A stretch of 64,000 bases of DNA from PXAP01 sp964421595 (GCA_964421595.1 CAYQXY010000006.1:87551-151550), one strand, 5' to 3'. Shown: positions 8,564 through 18,734, counted from the first letter of the stretch. Numbers and translations: made by a program. Notes: a model not told the origin generated them from the sequence alone.

Positions 8564-10141
8564 ATGAGTTTAAAAAGAGAGATTAACAGAAGAAGGACAT
8601 TTGGAATCATTTCGCACCCCGATGCCGGGAAAACCACACTTACCGAAAAATTACTTCTTTTTGGCGGGGCGATCCAGATAGCCGGTGCGGTTAAGTCAAA
8701 CAAGATAAAAAAAGGCGCAACCAGCGATTTCATGGAAATTGAGAGACAGAGGGGGATTTCGGTCGCGACTTCTGTAATGGGTTTTGAATATGAAGGGTAC
8801 AAGGTAAATATTCTTGACACTCCCGGTCACCAGGATTTTGCAGAAGACACCTACCGTACCCTGACCGCGGTTGACAGTGTGATAATAGTTATTGATGCTG
8901 CCAAAGGAGTTGAGACGCAGACCAAAAAGCTTATGGAGGTATGCCGGATGCGGAAAACACCGGTTATTGTTTTTATAAATAAAATGGACCGCCCTGCCCT
9001 TGATCCATTTGAACTGCTTGATGATATTGAGAAAGACCTGGAGATAGAAGTTTGTCCGCTTAGCTGGCCCATCAGCAGTGGTCCCGATTTCAGGGGCGTG
9101 TTCAATATATTCGAACAGAAGCTTGATCTTTTTACTTCTGATGATAAACAACGTGTTGGTGAGAGCATTGAAATAAAAGATATCTTTTCGGGAGAAGCTG
9201 ACAAGTATATACAGCCTCATGCAAACAGGTTGAAGGAAGAACTGGAACTTGCCTCGGGAGGTTATCCGGTCTTTAATAAGGAAGAGTATCTGGCTGCCCG
9301 GCTGGCACCGGTGTTTTTTGGCTCAGCCCTTAATAATTTCGGGGTAAAGGAATTACTGAACTGTTTTTTGCAGATTGCTCCGGAACCGGGAGCCATTGAA
9401 GCAAAGGAGAGAAAAGTAAATTCAGCTGAAGAAAAATTCACGGGGTTTGTTTTTAAAATACATGCAAACATGGACCCTAATCACAGAGACAGGCTTGCTT
9501 TTGTGAAAATATGCTCAGGGGTCTTTGAACGAAACAAAAACTACCTTCATACACGCCTTGGTAAGAATCTTAAGTTTTCCAGTCCCACAGCCTTTATGGC
9601 AGAAAAGAAATCGATTGTCGACAGGGCATATCCAGGCGATATAATCGGGTTGCACGATACAGGGAATTTCAAAATTGGCGATACCCTTACAGAAGGTGAA
9701 GCACTTAATTTTAAAGGCATACCCAGCTTTTCTCCTGAATTCTTCAGATATGTAGAGAATGATGATCCGCTTAAATTCAAACAGCTGGCAAAAGGTCTTG
9801 ACCATCTTATGGATGAGGGGGTAGCCCAGTTGTTTGTCAACCAGGCAAACGGCAGGAAAGTAATTGGTACTGTTGGACCCCTTCAGTTTGATGTGATCCA
9901 GTTCAGGCTAAAGCACGAATATGGTGCATCGTGCCGGTACGAATCGCTGCAGCTTTATAAAGCCTGCTGGATGGAAAGTTTCAGCAAGGCTCAACTCGAC
10001 GATTTCAAACTTCGCAAGATACAGAACATGGCCCATGATAAATGGGGCAGGGATGTATATCTGGCCGAATCGGAGTATTCTCTGCGAATGGCACAGGAAA
10101 AATTCACTGAAATTAAGTTTCACTTTATATCGGAATATTAA
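8564..10141 (+). CDS. prfC: Peptide chain release factor 3
   Basis: 525 residues, the usual length. This translational GTPase recycles RF1/RF2 from the ribosome after peptide release. The GTPase motifs are intact: G1 ISHPDAGKTTLTEK near the N-terminus, switch I ending KKGATSDFMEIERQRGISV, G3 DTPGHQDF and G4 NKMD. The RF3-specific domains follow (MDPNHRDRLAFVKICSGVF, GLHDTGNFKIGDTL, FEFFRYVEN-like segment SPEFFRYVENDDPLK and the C-terminal QFDVIQFRLKHEYG). ATG start followed by SLKREINRRRTFG, as in other RF3 proteins. It appears monocistronic. Confidence 0.97.
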   Translation: MSLKREINRRRTFGIISHPDAGKTTLTEKLLLFGGAIQIAGAVKSNKIKKGATSDFMEIERQRGISVATSVMGFEYEGYKVNILDTPGHQDFAEDTYRTLTAVDSVIIVIDAAKGVETQTKKLMEVCRMRKTPVIVFINKMDRPALDPFELLDDIEKDLEIEVCPLSWPISSGPDFRGVFNIFEQKLDLFTSDDKQRVGESIEIKDIFSGEADKYIQPHANRLKEELELASGGYPVFNKEEYLAARLAPVFFGSALNNFGVKELLNCFLQIAPEPGAIEAKERKVNSAEEKFTGFVFKIHANMDPNHRDRLAFVKICSGVFERNKNYLHTRLGKNLKFSSPTAFMAEKKSIVDRAYPGDIIGLHDTGNFKIGDTLTEGEALNFKGIPSFSPEFFRYVENDDPLKFKQLAKGLDHLMDEGVAQLFVNQANGRKVIGTVGPLQFDVIQFRLKHEYGASCRYESLQLYKACWMESFSKAQLDDFKLRKIQNMAHDKWGRDVYLAESEYSLRMAQEKFTEIKFHFISEY

Positions 10142-10254
10142 TTTGATTCAGCAATTGTGTTTCAAAATATCCGGTATATGGTTGGCCGATTACAGGGACA
10201 ATATATGAACTTCGATACATCACCGAATTGAAATAGGTTTCAATTGACTGAAGG

Positions 10255-10292
10255 AAAGCCTGTTCAGGCAGGAACGGACAAACGGCTTTTTT
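10255..10292 (+). terminator. Possible terminator after prfC
   Basis: AAAGCC pairs with GGCTTT, which runs into TTTT; an inner alternative hairpin GCCTG-TT-CAGGC is also possible. It lies over 110 nt after the prfC stop and the outer stem is short, so this is tentative. Confidence 0.35.
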
Positions 10293-10417
10293 AAACCTGC
10301 TCAATTTTTCAGTCGATGATCTGAAATGATTCATAACAGACCTGTTCCCTCCTGATTAATACATCTTTGTTTGAGTTACGAAGTACCATGCGGAATTGAT
10401 GCCGGATTTGGTCGTTT

Positions 10418-10448
10418 TTGCCTTTTGCCCTGATTTTGTTAACTTTGC
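10418..10448 (+). promoter_or_regulatory. Bacteroidota-type promoter (TTG-N19-TAACTTTGC)
   Basis: TTG, exactly 19 nt, then TAACTTTGC. This is the full -33/-7 arrangement described for Bacteroidota sigmaABfr. It drives the PsiE-like gene with a leader of about 65 nt. Confidence 0.68.
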
Positions 10449-10521
10449 AAACTAAAGTTGTGAGTAAGTGCCGGTAAGCCGATAGCATCATAAACCGGAC
10501 TAAACCTGATCGGAGACTGAC

Positions 10522-11160
10522 ATGGCAAAAAAAATTCAGACATTTGCCCAGAAGGCTGAACGCTTTATTATTTATGCCCTTATCTTTATGATGGCGACCG
10601 TACTTGTGCTCGCTACTTTTGAACTGGCTTATCAGATAGGAAAGTCAATAATAACACCTCCATACGTACTTTTGGATTATGATCAGATACTCGACCTGTT
10701 CGGTATTTTCCTGCTTGTACTAATAGGTATTGAGTTGCTGGATACTATCAAGATCTATTTTAAAGACAATGTTGTACATGTAGAGGTGGTAGTACTTGTT
10801 GCTATTATTGCCATTTCCCGGAAGGTTATTGTTCTTGAACCCAGTGATTATGAACCCGGGACATTAATAGGCATCGGAATAATAATCCTTGCACTTGCCA
10901 TTAGTTATTTTCTGATAAAGAAGCTTGGAAGCGAGATCATCAATATAAAACAGCTTCCCAAAACAAGCCAGAAAGTTATCAAGGATGAGATAAAGGAGAC
11001 ACGGAAAAATCTGACGGATGATGTTATTGATGATAATACGAAAATCAATTTTTCTGAAGATTTGAGCCAGCAAAAGGATTTTGCGACCAGGGAAGACAAG
11101 GAACAGGCCGAAAGGAAGAGATCCGATTATGGTTCAGTATCAGATCCGGAAAATGATTAA
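10522..11160 (+). CDS. PsiE-like (phosphate-starvation-inducible) integral membrane protein
   Basis: 212 residues. Four hydrophobic segments fill residues about 15-130 (FIIYALIFMMATVLVLATFEL; LFGIFLLVLIGIELLDTIKIY; VVVLVAIIAISRKVIVL; LIGIGIIILALAISYFLI). The motif IGIELLDTIKIYFKDNVVHVE followed by AISRKVI is characteristic of the PsiE family. A charged C-terminal tail of about 70 residues (KDEIKETRKNL..., ending DPEND) is longer than in E. coli PsiE. The molecular function of PsiE is not established. It sits alone between prfC and the V-ATPase operon, with its own promoter. Confidence 0.75.
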   Translation: MAKKIQTFAQKAERFIIYALIFMMATVLVLATFELAYQIGKSIITPPYVLLDYDQILDLFGIFLLVLIGIELLDTIKIYFKDNVVHVEVVVLVAIIAISRKVIVLEPSDYEPGTLIGIGIIILALAISYFLIKKLGSEIINIKQLPKTSQKVIKDEIKETRKNLTDDVIDDNTKINFSEDLSQQKDFATREDKEQAERKRSDYGSVSDPEND

Positions 11161-11494
11161 TATATTGTTTTCATTTTCCCTGCCAGGTCTGATTCTTAAT
11201 TTACACCATTTTAAACGTCAGGTAATAAGCCACTTCAACATACTTCACATTCCTCAAATGACGATTGTCATATTTTTATTGATTCAACTTATATATTTTC
11301 GCTGCCCATGAAAGACCGGTACTGATGTAATCCTTCCCCGGAATTATCTGGCAAGTGCTTTGCAAATTTTTTGGATTATTTTCGTACATTTGTTCCGTTT
11401 TTAGCTTTTTTATGCTATTACTTATACATTTTCAGGGCTTTACGCTATTGCAACCAAGATTACAATCATTTACATAAAAGTAAAATTCATCTAT
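11161..11494. other. Intergenic region upstream of the V-ATPase operon
   Basis: AT-rich spacer holding the candidate promoter at 11385-11392. No supported ORF or RNA. Confidence 0.5.
11385..11392 (+). promoter_or_regulatory. Candidate -7 promoter element (TACATTTG) of the V-ATPase operon
   Basis: TACATTTG lies about 100 nt upstream of the first V-ATPase gene. A TTG lies 22 nt upstream, slightly wider than ideal. Confidence 0.42.
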
Positions 11495-12112
11495 ATGGAA
11501 AATAAGCTTCAGGAACTAACCAAAAAGATTTACACTGAAGGTGTTGATAAAGCCAATAAAGAAGCAGAAGCAATTATTGCCGGAGCAAAGGCTGAGGCTG
11601 AGAATTTGCAGAAACAGGCAGAAAAAGATGCAGCACTGATCATTGAGCAGGCCGAAAAGGAGGCAAGGGAGATAAAGAATAACGTTCATTCAGAAGTAAG
11701 ACTCTCTGCCCGGCAGGCGATCAGTACAATTAAACAACAGCTTACCGGGCTAATTACTGCCAAAGCCACCGGGGAAGAAGTGAAAAAGGCTTTCTCCGAT
11801 AAGGAATTCATCCAGAGGATTATTGAAACCACCCTGAAAAACTGGAACCCTTCCGGAACCACGGGAATTGATGTAGCACTTCTTCTGCCTGAAAAAGACC
11901 AGAAAGAACTTAACGACTATTTTGTAAAAAAACAGAAATCATTGCTCGATGCCGGATTGGAACTCAGATTTGACGAGAGCATGAAGTCCGGCTTCAAAAT
12001 TGGTCCGAAGGATGACAGTTACCAGATCAGTTTTACGGAGGAGGATTTCGAGAACTTTTTCAGGAACTATCTTCGTCCACGAACCACTGAACTTCTTTAC
12101 TCAGGAAAATAA
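11495..12112 (+). CDS. atpE: V-type ATP synthase subunit E
   Basis: 205 residues. The N-terminal half is a long, Ala/Glu/Lys-rich helix (KANKEAEAIIAGAKAEAENLQ, EQAEKEAREIKNN), as expected of the peripheral-stalk subunit E, and the C-terminal half is a globular domain (GIDVALLLPEKDQKELNDYF, SGFKIGPKDDSYQISF) that caps the A3B3 hexamer. First gene of a seven-gene operon; its stop overlaps the next start (TAATG). No separate G subunit gene is seen beside it, so the stalk partner is unclear. Confidence 0.88.
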   Translation: MENKLQELTKKIYTEGVDKANKEAEAIIAGAKAEAENLQKQAEKDAALIIEQAEKEAREIKNNVHSEVRLSARQAISTIKQQLTGLITAKATGEEVKKAFSDKEFIQRIIETTLKNWNPSGTTGIDVALLLPEKDQKELNDYFVKKQKSLLDAGLELRFDESMKSGFKIGPKDDSYQISFTEEDFENFFRNYLRPRTTELLYSGK

Positions 12113-12960
12113 TGTTTGAAAGAAATTACTATTACCTGGTTTCAGGATTACCGGATATCATACTTGATCAGAAAAAACTTGGCTTCAGTATAGCAGAGTT
12201 TAAGGAGGAGATGGGTTATCATCTGCATGCTGATGACTACAAGCTGATTGAATTGCTGTTTCTGCCAGTTGATAACCGTAATCTTCTTAACCTTTTACTT
12301 AAGAAAAACAACCCATTTGAGGAAACGGGCAAATTCAGCCAGAATGAACTTGAGCAGGATATAAAAGAGCCTGATGTGACGCCCGCTTACATGCAAAAGT
12401 TTATAACTGCCTTTAAATCTGATGCACCGGTTTACCCTGAACTTTCATGGGAAGATCAGCTAACGTGGCTCTATTATGATCATGTGAAAAGTTGCAGCAA
12501 CGAATATCTTCGTGACTGGTTTGAATTTGACCTGAACCTGAAGAATATTGTTGCCGGATTTAATGCAAGGAAACATAAGTTAAACGGAGATAAGTATTTT
12601 ATAGGAGACGGCTATGTTGTCCAGGCAGTTAAAAAAAGCACGTTAAAGGATTTCGGATTAGGAAATGATTTTGAACACATGGAGAAACTTATCTCTATCC
12701 AGGAAAATAACAATCTTCTGGAGAGGGACAGGGCTATGGACAATTTGAGGTGGGATTTCCTTGATGAACGTAATACATTCAACTATTTTTCTATTGAGGT
12801 TCTTTTGGCTTATATGATCAAGTTGCAGATTGTACAGCGATGGCTGGAAATGGACTTTGAAACAGGCCGGAAAATGTTCAGGAAATTGCTTGATCAGCTG
12901 GAAATGAGTTATGAATTCCCAAAAGAATTTATGATAGCTGAAAGACATTCCGGTCAGTAA
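12112..12960 (+). CDS. DUF2764 family protein of the V-ATPase operon
   Basis: 282 residues, soluble, no signal peptide. It opens FERNYYYLVSGLPDIILD and is helical with many aromatic and acidic residues (SWEDQLTWLYYDHVKSCSNEYLRDWFEFDLNLKN split over the middle; RWLEMDFETGRKMFRKLLDQL near the end). This family occupies the second position of V-ATPase operons in Bacteroidota and chlamydiae. Since no C subunit (socket linking rotor and K ring) gene is present here, a role replacing subunit C is a reasonable inference, not shown by sequence identity. Translationally coupled to subunit E by a one-base overlap; 180 nt separate it from subunit A. Confidence 0.8.
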   Translation: MFERNYYYLVSGLPDIILDQKKLGFSIAEFKEEMGYHLHADDYKLIELLFLPVDNRNLLNLLLKKNNPFEETGKFSQNELEQDIKEPDVTPAYMQKFITAFKSDAPVYPELSWEDQLTWLYYDHVKSCSNEYLRDWFEFDLNLKNIVAGFNARKHKLNGDKYFIGDGYVVQAVKKSTLKDFGLGNDFEHMEKLISIQENNNLLERDRAMDNLRWDFLDERNTFNYFSIEVLLAYMIKLQIVQRWLEMDFETGRKMFRKLLDQLEMSYEFPKEFMIAERHSGQ

Positions 12961-13140
12961 GCCTTTAATAATCAAAGATCCTGTAGCTGGGTTATAAAAA
13001 TATATAATTGGCAGGTCTGGATTTATATCAGATACACCAATAAAAAACATGTGTTAACCATGGTACTCCTTCCGGGTTTAAATGATGGAAATGAATGCCA
13101 GGTTGTCGTAAGTAATTGAAAATAAATATGCTAACTACTA

Positions 13141-14910
13141 ATGAAACAAAAAAACGTAACCAAGGGTAAAGTTACCGGTGTTATTGCCAACCTCGTGATG
13201 GTCGATGTTGACGGACCGGTTTCTCAAAATGAAATTTGTTATATAGACCTAGAAGGTGTGAAACTGATGGCCGAGGTCATTAAGGTATTTGAAAAAAGTG
13301 CCTATATTCAGGTATTCGAAAGTACCAGGGGATTGAAAGTTGGCACTGATGTAGAATTTTCAAAAGGAATGCTTGAGGTGACCCTTGGCCCCGGTATCCT
13401 TTCCAAGAATTATGACGGGTTGCAACATGACCTGGATAAGATGGATGGTGTATTCCTTAAAAGGGGTGATTATACTTCTGCTCTTGACAATGAAAAGATA
13501 TGGTCATTCAAACCAGTTGCTAAGGCTGGTGACACAGTTATTGCCGGCGACTGGCTCGGCGAGGTCGATGAGAACGGGCAGCCTCACAAAATAATGGTTC
13601 CTTTCAAGTTTGAAGGCAGGTTTAAAGTTAAGAGTGTTATAGATGCAGGAGAATATACCATAAATGAGACTATAGCAGTACTGCTCAACGATGATAATAC
13701 CGAGGTAGCTGTTAATATGGTCCAGAAATGGCCTGTTAAAGTCCCGATCAAGAATTTTAAAAATAAACCACGGCCCTTTAAACTGCTCGAGACAGGTGTA
13801 AGGACTATGGATACTCTTAATCCTATTGTCGAAGGTGGCACAGGTTTTATTCCCGGACCTTTCGGAAGTGGAAAAACAGTTCTGCAGCATGCAATTTCCA
13901 AACAGGCTGAAGCTGACATTGTAATTGTTGCAGCTTGCGGGGAAAGAGCCAATGAGGTTGTTGAGATCTTTGCAGAGTTTCCCGAAATTGACGATCCGCG
14001 GACCGGCAGGAAACTGATGGAAAGGACTACAATAATTGCGAATACATCAAACATGCCTGTTGCTGCCCGTGAGGCATCTGTATACACAGCAATGACTCTT
14101 GCCGAGTACTACAGGTCCATGGGGCTCAAAGTGCTTCTTCTGGCTGACTCAACATCACGCTGGGCCCAGGCACTGAGGGAAATGTCAAACCGAATGGAAG
14201 AACTCCCTGGTCCTGATGCTTTCCCGATGGATTTGCCGGCAATTATTTCCAACTTCTATTCCAGGGCCGGGTTCGTGTATCTTAATAATGGGGAATCGGG
14301 TTCAATTACCTTTATAGGGACTGTCTCGCCTGCGGGAGGAAACCTGAAGGAGCCTGTTACCGAATCAACCAAGAAGGCTGCCCGGTGTTTTTACGCACTT
14401 TCCCAGCAGCGTGCCGACAGCAAGCGCTACCCTGCAATTGACCCGATTGACAGTTATTCAAAATATATTGAATATCCTGAACTGCAGGAATACCTGAAAA
14501 AGCATATTAGCGACGACTGGGTAGATAATGTTTTGAAAATCAAGAATATTCTTATCAGGGGTAAAGAGGCTTCCGAGCAGATTAATATACTTGGTGATGA
14601 TGGCGTGCCTGTAGGTTACCATGTCGATTTCTGGAAGTCAGAAGTCATTGATTTTGTGATCCTGCAACAGGATGCATTTGACACTGTTGACCGTTCGAGT
14701 CCTATCAAAAGGCAGAAATACATGCTCGATAAGGTTCTTGAAGTTTACAATACAGGTTTTGAATTCGAATCTTTTGATGAAGTGAATCCATATTTTAAGA
14801 GAGTGATCAACGAATTCAAGCAGATGAACTATTCAGATTTTGAATCTGAACAGTTTAAAAATCACGAAAAAGAGTTATCTAATATTATTGACGAAAAGAA
14901 AATCGCGTAA
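13141..14910 (+). CDS. atpA: V-type ATP synthase subunit A (catalytic)
   Basis: 589 residues, typical length. The nucleotide-hydrolysing subunit. The P-loop PGPFGSGKTVLQ is at about residue 239; the V-type non-homologous insertion lies before it (GDTVIAGDWLGEV, HKIMVPFKFEGRF). Further conserved segments are ACGERANEVVEIFAEFPE, NTSNMPVAAREASVYTAMTLAEYYRSMG, LLADSTSRWAQALREMSNRMEELPG and the C-terminal helical domain. The glutamate of GERANE is the catalytic general base. Its stop codon shares one base with the start of subunit B (TAATG), indicating translational coupling. Confidence 0.98.
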   Translation: MKQKNVTKGKVTGVIANLVMVDVDGPVSQNEICYIDLEGVKLMAEVIKVFEKSAYIQVFESTRGLKVGTDVEFSKGMLEVTLGPGILSKNYDGLQHDLDKMDGVFLKRGDYTSALDNEKIWSFKPVAKAGDTVIAGDWLGEVDENGQPHKIMVPFKFEGRFKVKSVIDAGEYTINETIAVLLNDDNTEVAVNMVQKWPVKVPIKNFKNKPRPFKLLETGVRTMDTLNPIVEGGTGFIPGPFGSGKTVLQHAISKQAEADIVIVAACGERANEVVEIFAEFPEIDDPRTGRKLMERTTIIANTSNMPVAAREASVYTAMTLAEYYRSMGLKVLLLADSTSRWAQALREMSNRMEELPGPDAFPMDLPAIISNFYSRAGFVYLNNGESGSITFIGTVSPAGGNLKEPVTESTKKAARCFYALSQQRADSKRYPAIDPIDSYSKYIEYPELQEYLKKHISDDWVDNVLKIKNILIRGKEASEQINILGDDGVPVGYHVDFWKSEVIDFVILQQDAFDTVDRSSPIKRQKYMLDKVLEVYNTGFEFESFDEVNPYFKRVINEFKQMNYSDFESEQFKNHEKELSNIIDEKKIA

Positions 14911-16235
14911 TGGAAACTAAAGCTTTTCAAAAAATATACACAAAAATAACCCAGATTACCAAGGCTACATGTTCACTAAATGCTGAAGGTGTTGGTTATG
15001 AGGAACTGGCTTCCGTAAACGGCCGCCTTGCCCAGGTTGTGAAAATCCAGAAACAGAATGTTACTCTGCAGGTATTTGGTGGAACAGAAGGTATTCCTTC
15101 CAATGCAGAAGTTACCTTTTATGGAAGACCCCCTGTATTAAAAGTAAGTGAAGATCTGGCAGGAAGATTTTTTAATTCTTTTGGTATGCCTATCGATGGC
15201 GGACCCGAAGTTGAAGGTGAAGAACGTGAAATTGGCGGTCCATCGGTAAACCCGGTACGGCGTAAACAGCCATCAGAACTTATTGCTACCGGTATAGCTG
15301 GCATTGACCTTAACAACACGCTTGTTACCGGTCAGAAAATACCTTTTTTTGCCGATCCTGATCAACCGTTCAACCAGGTAATGGCCATGGTTGCGCTCCG
15401 TGCAAAATGCTCGAAGATCATTCTTGGCGGTATGGGACTAACCAATGACGATTACCTCTATTTCAAGAATGTTTTTGACAATGCCGGTGCTCTTGACCGT
15501 ATCGTAAGTTTCGTAAATACCACTGAAGATCCTCCGGTTGAAAGATTGCTGGTGCCTGATATGGCGCTGACTGCAGCAGAGTATTTCGCTGTTGATATGA
15601 ATGAGGATGTTCTGGTATTGCTGACCGATATGACACTATATGCAGATGCATTGAGTATTGTATCCAACCGTATGGACCAGATACCCTCAAAGGATAGTAT
15701 GCCCGGTTCACTTTACAGTGATCTGGCAAAGATCTATGAGAAGGCTGTTCAGTTCCCGGCCGGAGGTTCAATTACCATTATTGCAGTTACCACCCTTTCA
15801 GGTGGTGACATCACCCATGCTATTCCTGATAATACCGGTTATATTACTGAAGGGCAGTTATTCCTCAGGCGTGATACTGATATTGGCAAGGTAATAGTTG
15901 ATCCGTTCAGGAGTCTGTCACGTCTTAAACAGCTTGTAATCGGAAAGAAAACGCGGGAAGACCATCCGCAGGTAATGAATACTGCAGTAAGGCTTTACGC
16001 TGATGCAGCAAATGCCAAAACGAAACTTGAAAACGGGTTCGACCTTACTGACTATGATGAAAGAACCCTGAATTTTGCACATGAATATTCGGAAAAACTT
16101 CTGGCCATCGATGTTAATATCGATGTTCTTTCCATGTTGAAAACCGGATGGGATCTGTTTGGAAAGCATTTTTCACCTACAGAGATAGGTATTCGTAAAG
16201 AGCTGGTTGATAAATACTGGCCAAAACAGGATTGA
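14910..16235 (+). CDS. atpB: V-type ATP synthase subunit B
   Basis: 441 residues. The non-catalytic nucleotide-binding-fold subunit alternating with A. Recognisable by LAGRFFNSFGMPIDGGPEV, the degenerate P-loop region FADPDQPFNQVMAMVALRA (no GK[ST]), DMALTAAEYFAVDMNEDVLVLLTDMTLYADAL and NRMDQIPSKDSMPGSLYSDLAKIYEKA. Overlaps subunit A by one base and is followed 48 nt later by subunit D. Confidence 0.97.
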   Translation: METKAFQKIYTKITQITKATCSLNAEGVGYEELASVNGRLAQVVKIQKQNVTLQVFGGTEGIPSNAEVTFYGRPPVLKVSEDLAGRFFNSFGMPIDGGPEVEGEEREIGGPSVNPVRRKQPSELIATGIAGIDLNNTLVTGQKIPFFADPDQPFNQVMAMVALRAKCSKIILGGMGLTNDDYLYFKNVFDNAGALDRIVSFVNTTEDPPVERLLVPDMALTAAEYFAVDMNEDVLVLLTDMTLYADALSIVSNRMDQIPSKDSMPGSLYSDLAKIYEKAVQFPAGGSITIIAVTTLSGGDITHAIPDNTGYITEGQLFLRRDTDIGKVIVDPFRSLSRLKQLVIGKKTREDHPQVMNTAVRLYADAANAKTKLENGFDLTDYDERTLNFAHEYSEKLLAIDVNIDVLSMLKTGWDLFGKHFSPTEIGIRKELVDKYWPKQD

Positions 16236-16283
16236 TTGAAGTAATTGTCACATTAAGGGTTTTTTACTTAAATCATCAATTAG

Positions 16284-16886
16284 ATGTCGATTAAATTTCA
16301 ATATAATAAAACATCACTTCAGGATCTCAACAAGCAGCTCAATATGAGGGTCAGGGCTTTGCCCACTATAAAAAACAAGGAGACTGCATTGCGTATCGAG
16401 GTGAAAAGGGCAAAGGACGAAGCGGCCCTGCTTGACAAGAAGCTTGAAGAGAAAATAAAAGGCTATGAATACATGGCCCGCCTGTGGGCAGAGTTCGATC
16501 CTTCACTTATTACAATTAAAGATGTTGAGCTTTCTGTTAAAAAGATTGCCGGTGTTAAGACACCCATCCTCGATAACATAATATTCGAAATAAGCGAATT
16601 CAGCCTTATAAATAAACCGGACTGGTTCTATGATGGAATAACAATTCTTGAAGAGCTTGCAACTGTTGCAATTGAGCGTGATTTCTTTTATCGTAAAATG
16701 CAACTGCTCGATCATGCCAGGAAAAAGACCACCCAGAAAGTGAACCTTTATGAGAAGGTGCAGATACCCGGTTACGAAGAGGCCATACTTAAGATCAAGA
16801 GATTCCTTGAAGATGAAGAAAATCTGGACAAATCGTCACAGAAAATTGTAAAAACACGTCAACAACGAGCGGAGGAAACAGTATGA
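16284..16886 (+). CDS. atpD: V-type ATP synthase subunit D (central rotor shaft)
   Basis: 200 residues, mostly two long helices at N- and C-terminus: NKTSLQDLNKQLNMRVRALPTIKNKETALRIEVKRAK at the start and GYEEAILKIKRFLEDEENLDKSSQKIVKTRQQRAEE at the end. This is the coiled-coil hairpin that turns inside A3B3. No subunit F gene, the usual partner of D, follows it. The 3' end overlaps the start of subunit I by four bases (ATGA). Confidence 0.93.
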   Translation: MSIKFQYNKTSLQDLNKQLNMRVRALPTIKNKETALRIEVKRAKDEAALLDKKLEEKIKGYEYMARLWAEFDPSLITIKDVELSVKKIAGVKTPILDNIIFEISEFSLINKPDWFYDGITILEELATVAIERDFFYRKMQLLDHARKKTTQKVNLYEKVQIPGYEEAILKIKRFLEDEENLDKSSQKIVKTRQQRAEETV

Positions 16887-18700
16887 TAGCAGCAATGACC
16901 AAATATTCGCTTCTTGTATACCATCGGGAATATGATGATTTTCTTGAAAAGTTGCGTGAACTCGGAGCAGTTCATATACTTGAGAGAGAGATAGGGATTA
17001 CAGATGAGATCAGGGAACAGTACCAGTATATAGACAGGGTTGACAAGACTATCCGTTTCCTGAAAAAACGGGAAGCTGAATCAGAAACTACAAAAGAGCA
17101 GTATGACGGCGTTAAGGTATTTCAGGAGATAACAGATCTGCAGCAAAAGGTTGATCAGAGCACCAATACTCAAAATGCCCTGCGTAAAGAGATAAATGAA
17201 TTACAGCCCTGGGGCAACTTTTCACTGGAAGAGATAAAGAAACTGAATGAGAAAGGTATTGGCATACGATTTTTCACTACCCAGTCACGCAAGTTTGACC
17301 CCCAGTGGAAAGAGCAGTACACTATAGAGGAAATAAATAATCTGGGCGGCCAGATATACTTTGTAGTTATCACCCGCGGTGACCAGGAGATAAATATCCA
17401 GGCAGAAGAATTAAGTCTGCCGACCCGCTCACTTGCTTCATTAAATGAAGCAAGCATTACTATCCAGAAAGAACTGGAAGCTATAGAAAGCAGGTTTGCA
17501 CACCTGGCGAAAACTGCCATACCCGCACTTGAAGAATATAAGAATTCACTTATCGAGAAACTTGAATATGATAAGACGCTTCTGTATACTTCAAAAGAGG
17601 CCGACGAATTCCTGATGATAATTGAGGGATGGGTTCCTAGCGATTCGGTGGAGAGTATTAATAATTTTCTCGATCAGACTGGTGCTGCTTATATTACAGC
17701 ACAGCCTGAAGAAGGGGACAAGGTGCCGGTATTACTTAAGAATAATGGGTTCGCCCAGAAGTTTGAAAAACTTGGAGAGCTGTATTCACTTCCGAATTAC
17801 AAAGAGATGGATATGACTCCGTTCTTTGCACCGTTCTATGCGCTGTTTTTTGGCTTTTGTCTGGGTGACGTAGGATACGGAATACTTATTGCAATTGCTG
17901 CAATCTTTGCCAGGCGCAAGGTTCAGAAAGAATTTAAGCCAATGGCTTCCCTGGTGTTTTATCTCGGACTAACTACTATTTTATTTGGTCTGCTTGGCGG
18001 AACATTTTTCGGAATAAACCTTTATCTGACCAATTTGCCGGTATACAGAAACCTTTCAGTTTATTTCAATGAGCAGGGCACTGATGTTAATATGCTTTTG
18101 TTCTATTTGGCCATTATTCTTGGAGCCATACAGATAATGTTCGGTATGTTCCTTAAGGCCATAAATGAAACAATTCAGTTCGGCTGGAAATATGCTATTG
18201 GAACATATGGCTGGATAACACTGATTATCGGAAGTTTGCTTGTTTACCTGGTGAGTGTTTTAACAGGTACTTCCATGGAGCAGCTAAGGCCGGTGCTTTA
18301 CGCCGTTCTTATTGTCAGTGCCATCATGATACTGCCGCTTAACAACCTGTACAGGAATCCCCTGGCCAATTTTGGAATCGGACTGTGGAATACATATAAC
18401 ATGGCAACCGGACTGCTGGGAGATCTGCTTTCCTATATCCGTTTGTTTGCTCTTGGTATATCGAGCGCCATACTTGGATTTGTATTCAACAGCCTTGCAG
18501 TGTCAATGAGTGGAAGCATTCCTGTAGTGAGCGTTATTGTTATGATCATAATTCTTATTTTTGGACACGGAATTAACCTTTTCATGTCCGGCCTGGGAGC
18601 ATTTGTCCACCCGATGCGTCTTACTTTCGTCGAATTTTACAAGAATGCCGGATTTGCAGGAGGAGGAAAAAGATACAATCCATTTAGAAAAATCAACTAA
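16883..18700 (+). CDS. atpI: V-type ATP synthase subunit I (membrane stator)
   Basis: 605 residues. Residues about 1-315 are a cytoplasmic coiled-coil arm; from GFCLGDVGYGILIAIAAIFARR onward there are about seven or eight membrane helices. The segment GDLLSYIRLFALGISSAILGFVFN contains the conserved arginine that faces the ion-binding site of the K ring, and FGHGINLFMSGLGAFVHPMRLTFVEFYKNAGF is the conserved end. Provides the two ion half-channels. Starts within the last codons of subunit D. Confidence 0.96.
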   Translation: MIAAMTKYSLLVYHREYDDFLEKLRELGAVHILEREIGITDEIREQYQYIDRVDKTIRFLKKREAESETTKEQYDGVKVFQEITDLQQKVDQSTNTQNALRKEINELQPWGNFSLEEIKKLNEKGIGIRFFTTQSRKFDPQWKEQYTIEEINNLGGQIYFVVITRGDQEINIQAEELSLPTRSLASLNEASITIQKELEAIESRFAHLAKTAIPALEEYKNSLIEKLEYDKTLLYTSKEADEFLMIIEGWVPSDSVESINNFLDQTGAAYITAQPEEGDKVPVLLKNNGFAQKFEKLGELYSLPNYKEMDMTPFFAPFYALFFGFCLGDVGYGILIAIAAIFARRKVQKEFKPMASLVFYLGLTTILFGLLGGTFFGINLYLTNLPVYRNLSVYFNEQGTDVNMLLFYLAIILGAIQIMFGMFLKAINETIQFGWKYAIGTYGWITLIIGSLLVYLVSVLTGTSMEQLRPVLYAVLIVSAIMILPLNNLYRNPLANFGIGLWNTYNMATGLLGDLLSYIRLFALGISSAILGFVFNSLAVSMSGSIPVVSVIVMIIILIFGHGINLFMSGLGAFVHPMRLTFVEFYKNAGFAGGGKRYNPFRKIN

Positions 18701-18734
18701 AATTTATTTACTTACTTAACTTAATAATTATATT

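Larger units (their letters stand above)
10142..10521. other. Intergenic region with a weak terminator and a promoter
   Basis: Spacer between prfC and the PsiE-like gene. It holds the hairpin at 10255-10292 and the promoter at 10418-10448; no convincing ORF. Confidence 0.55.
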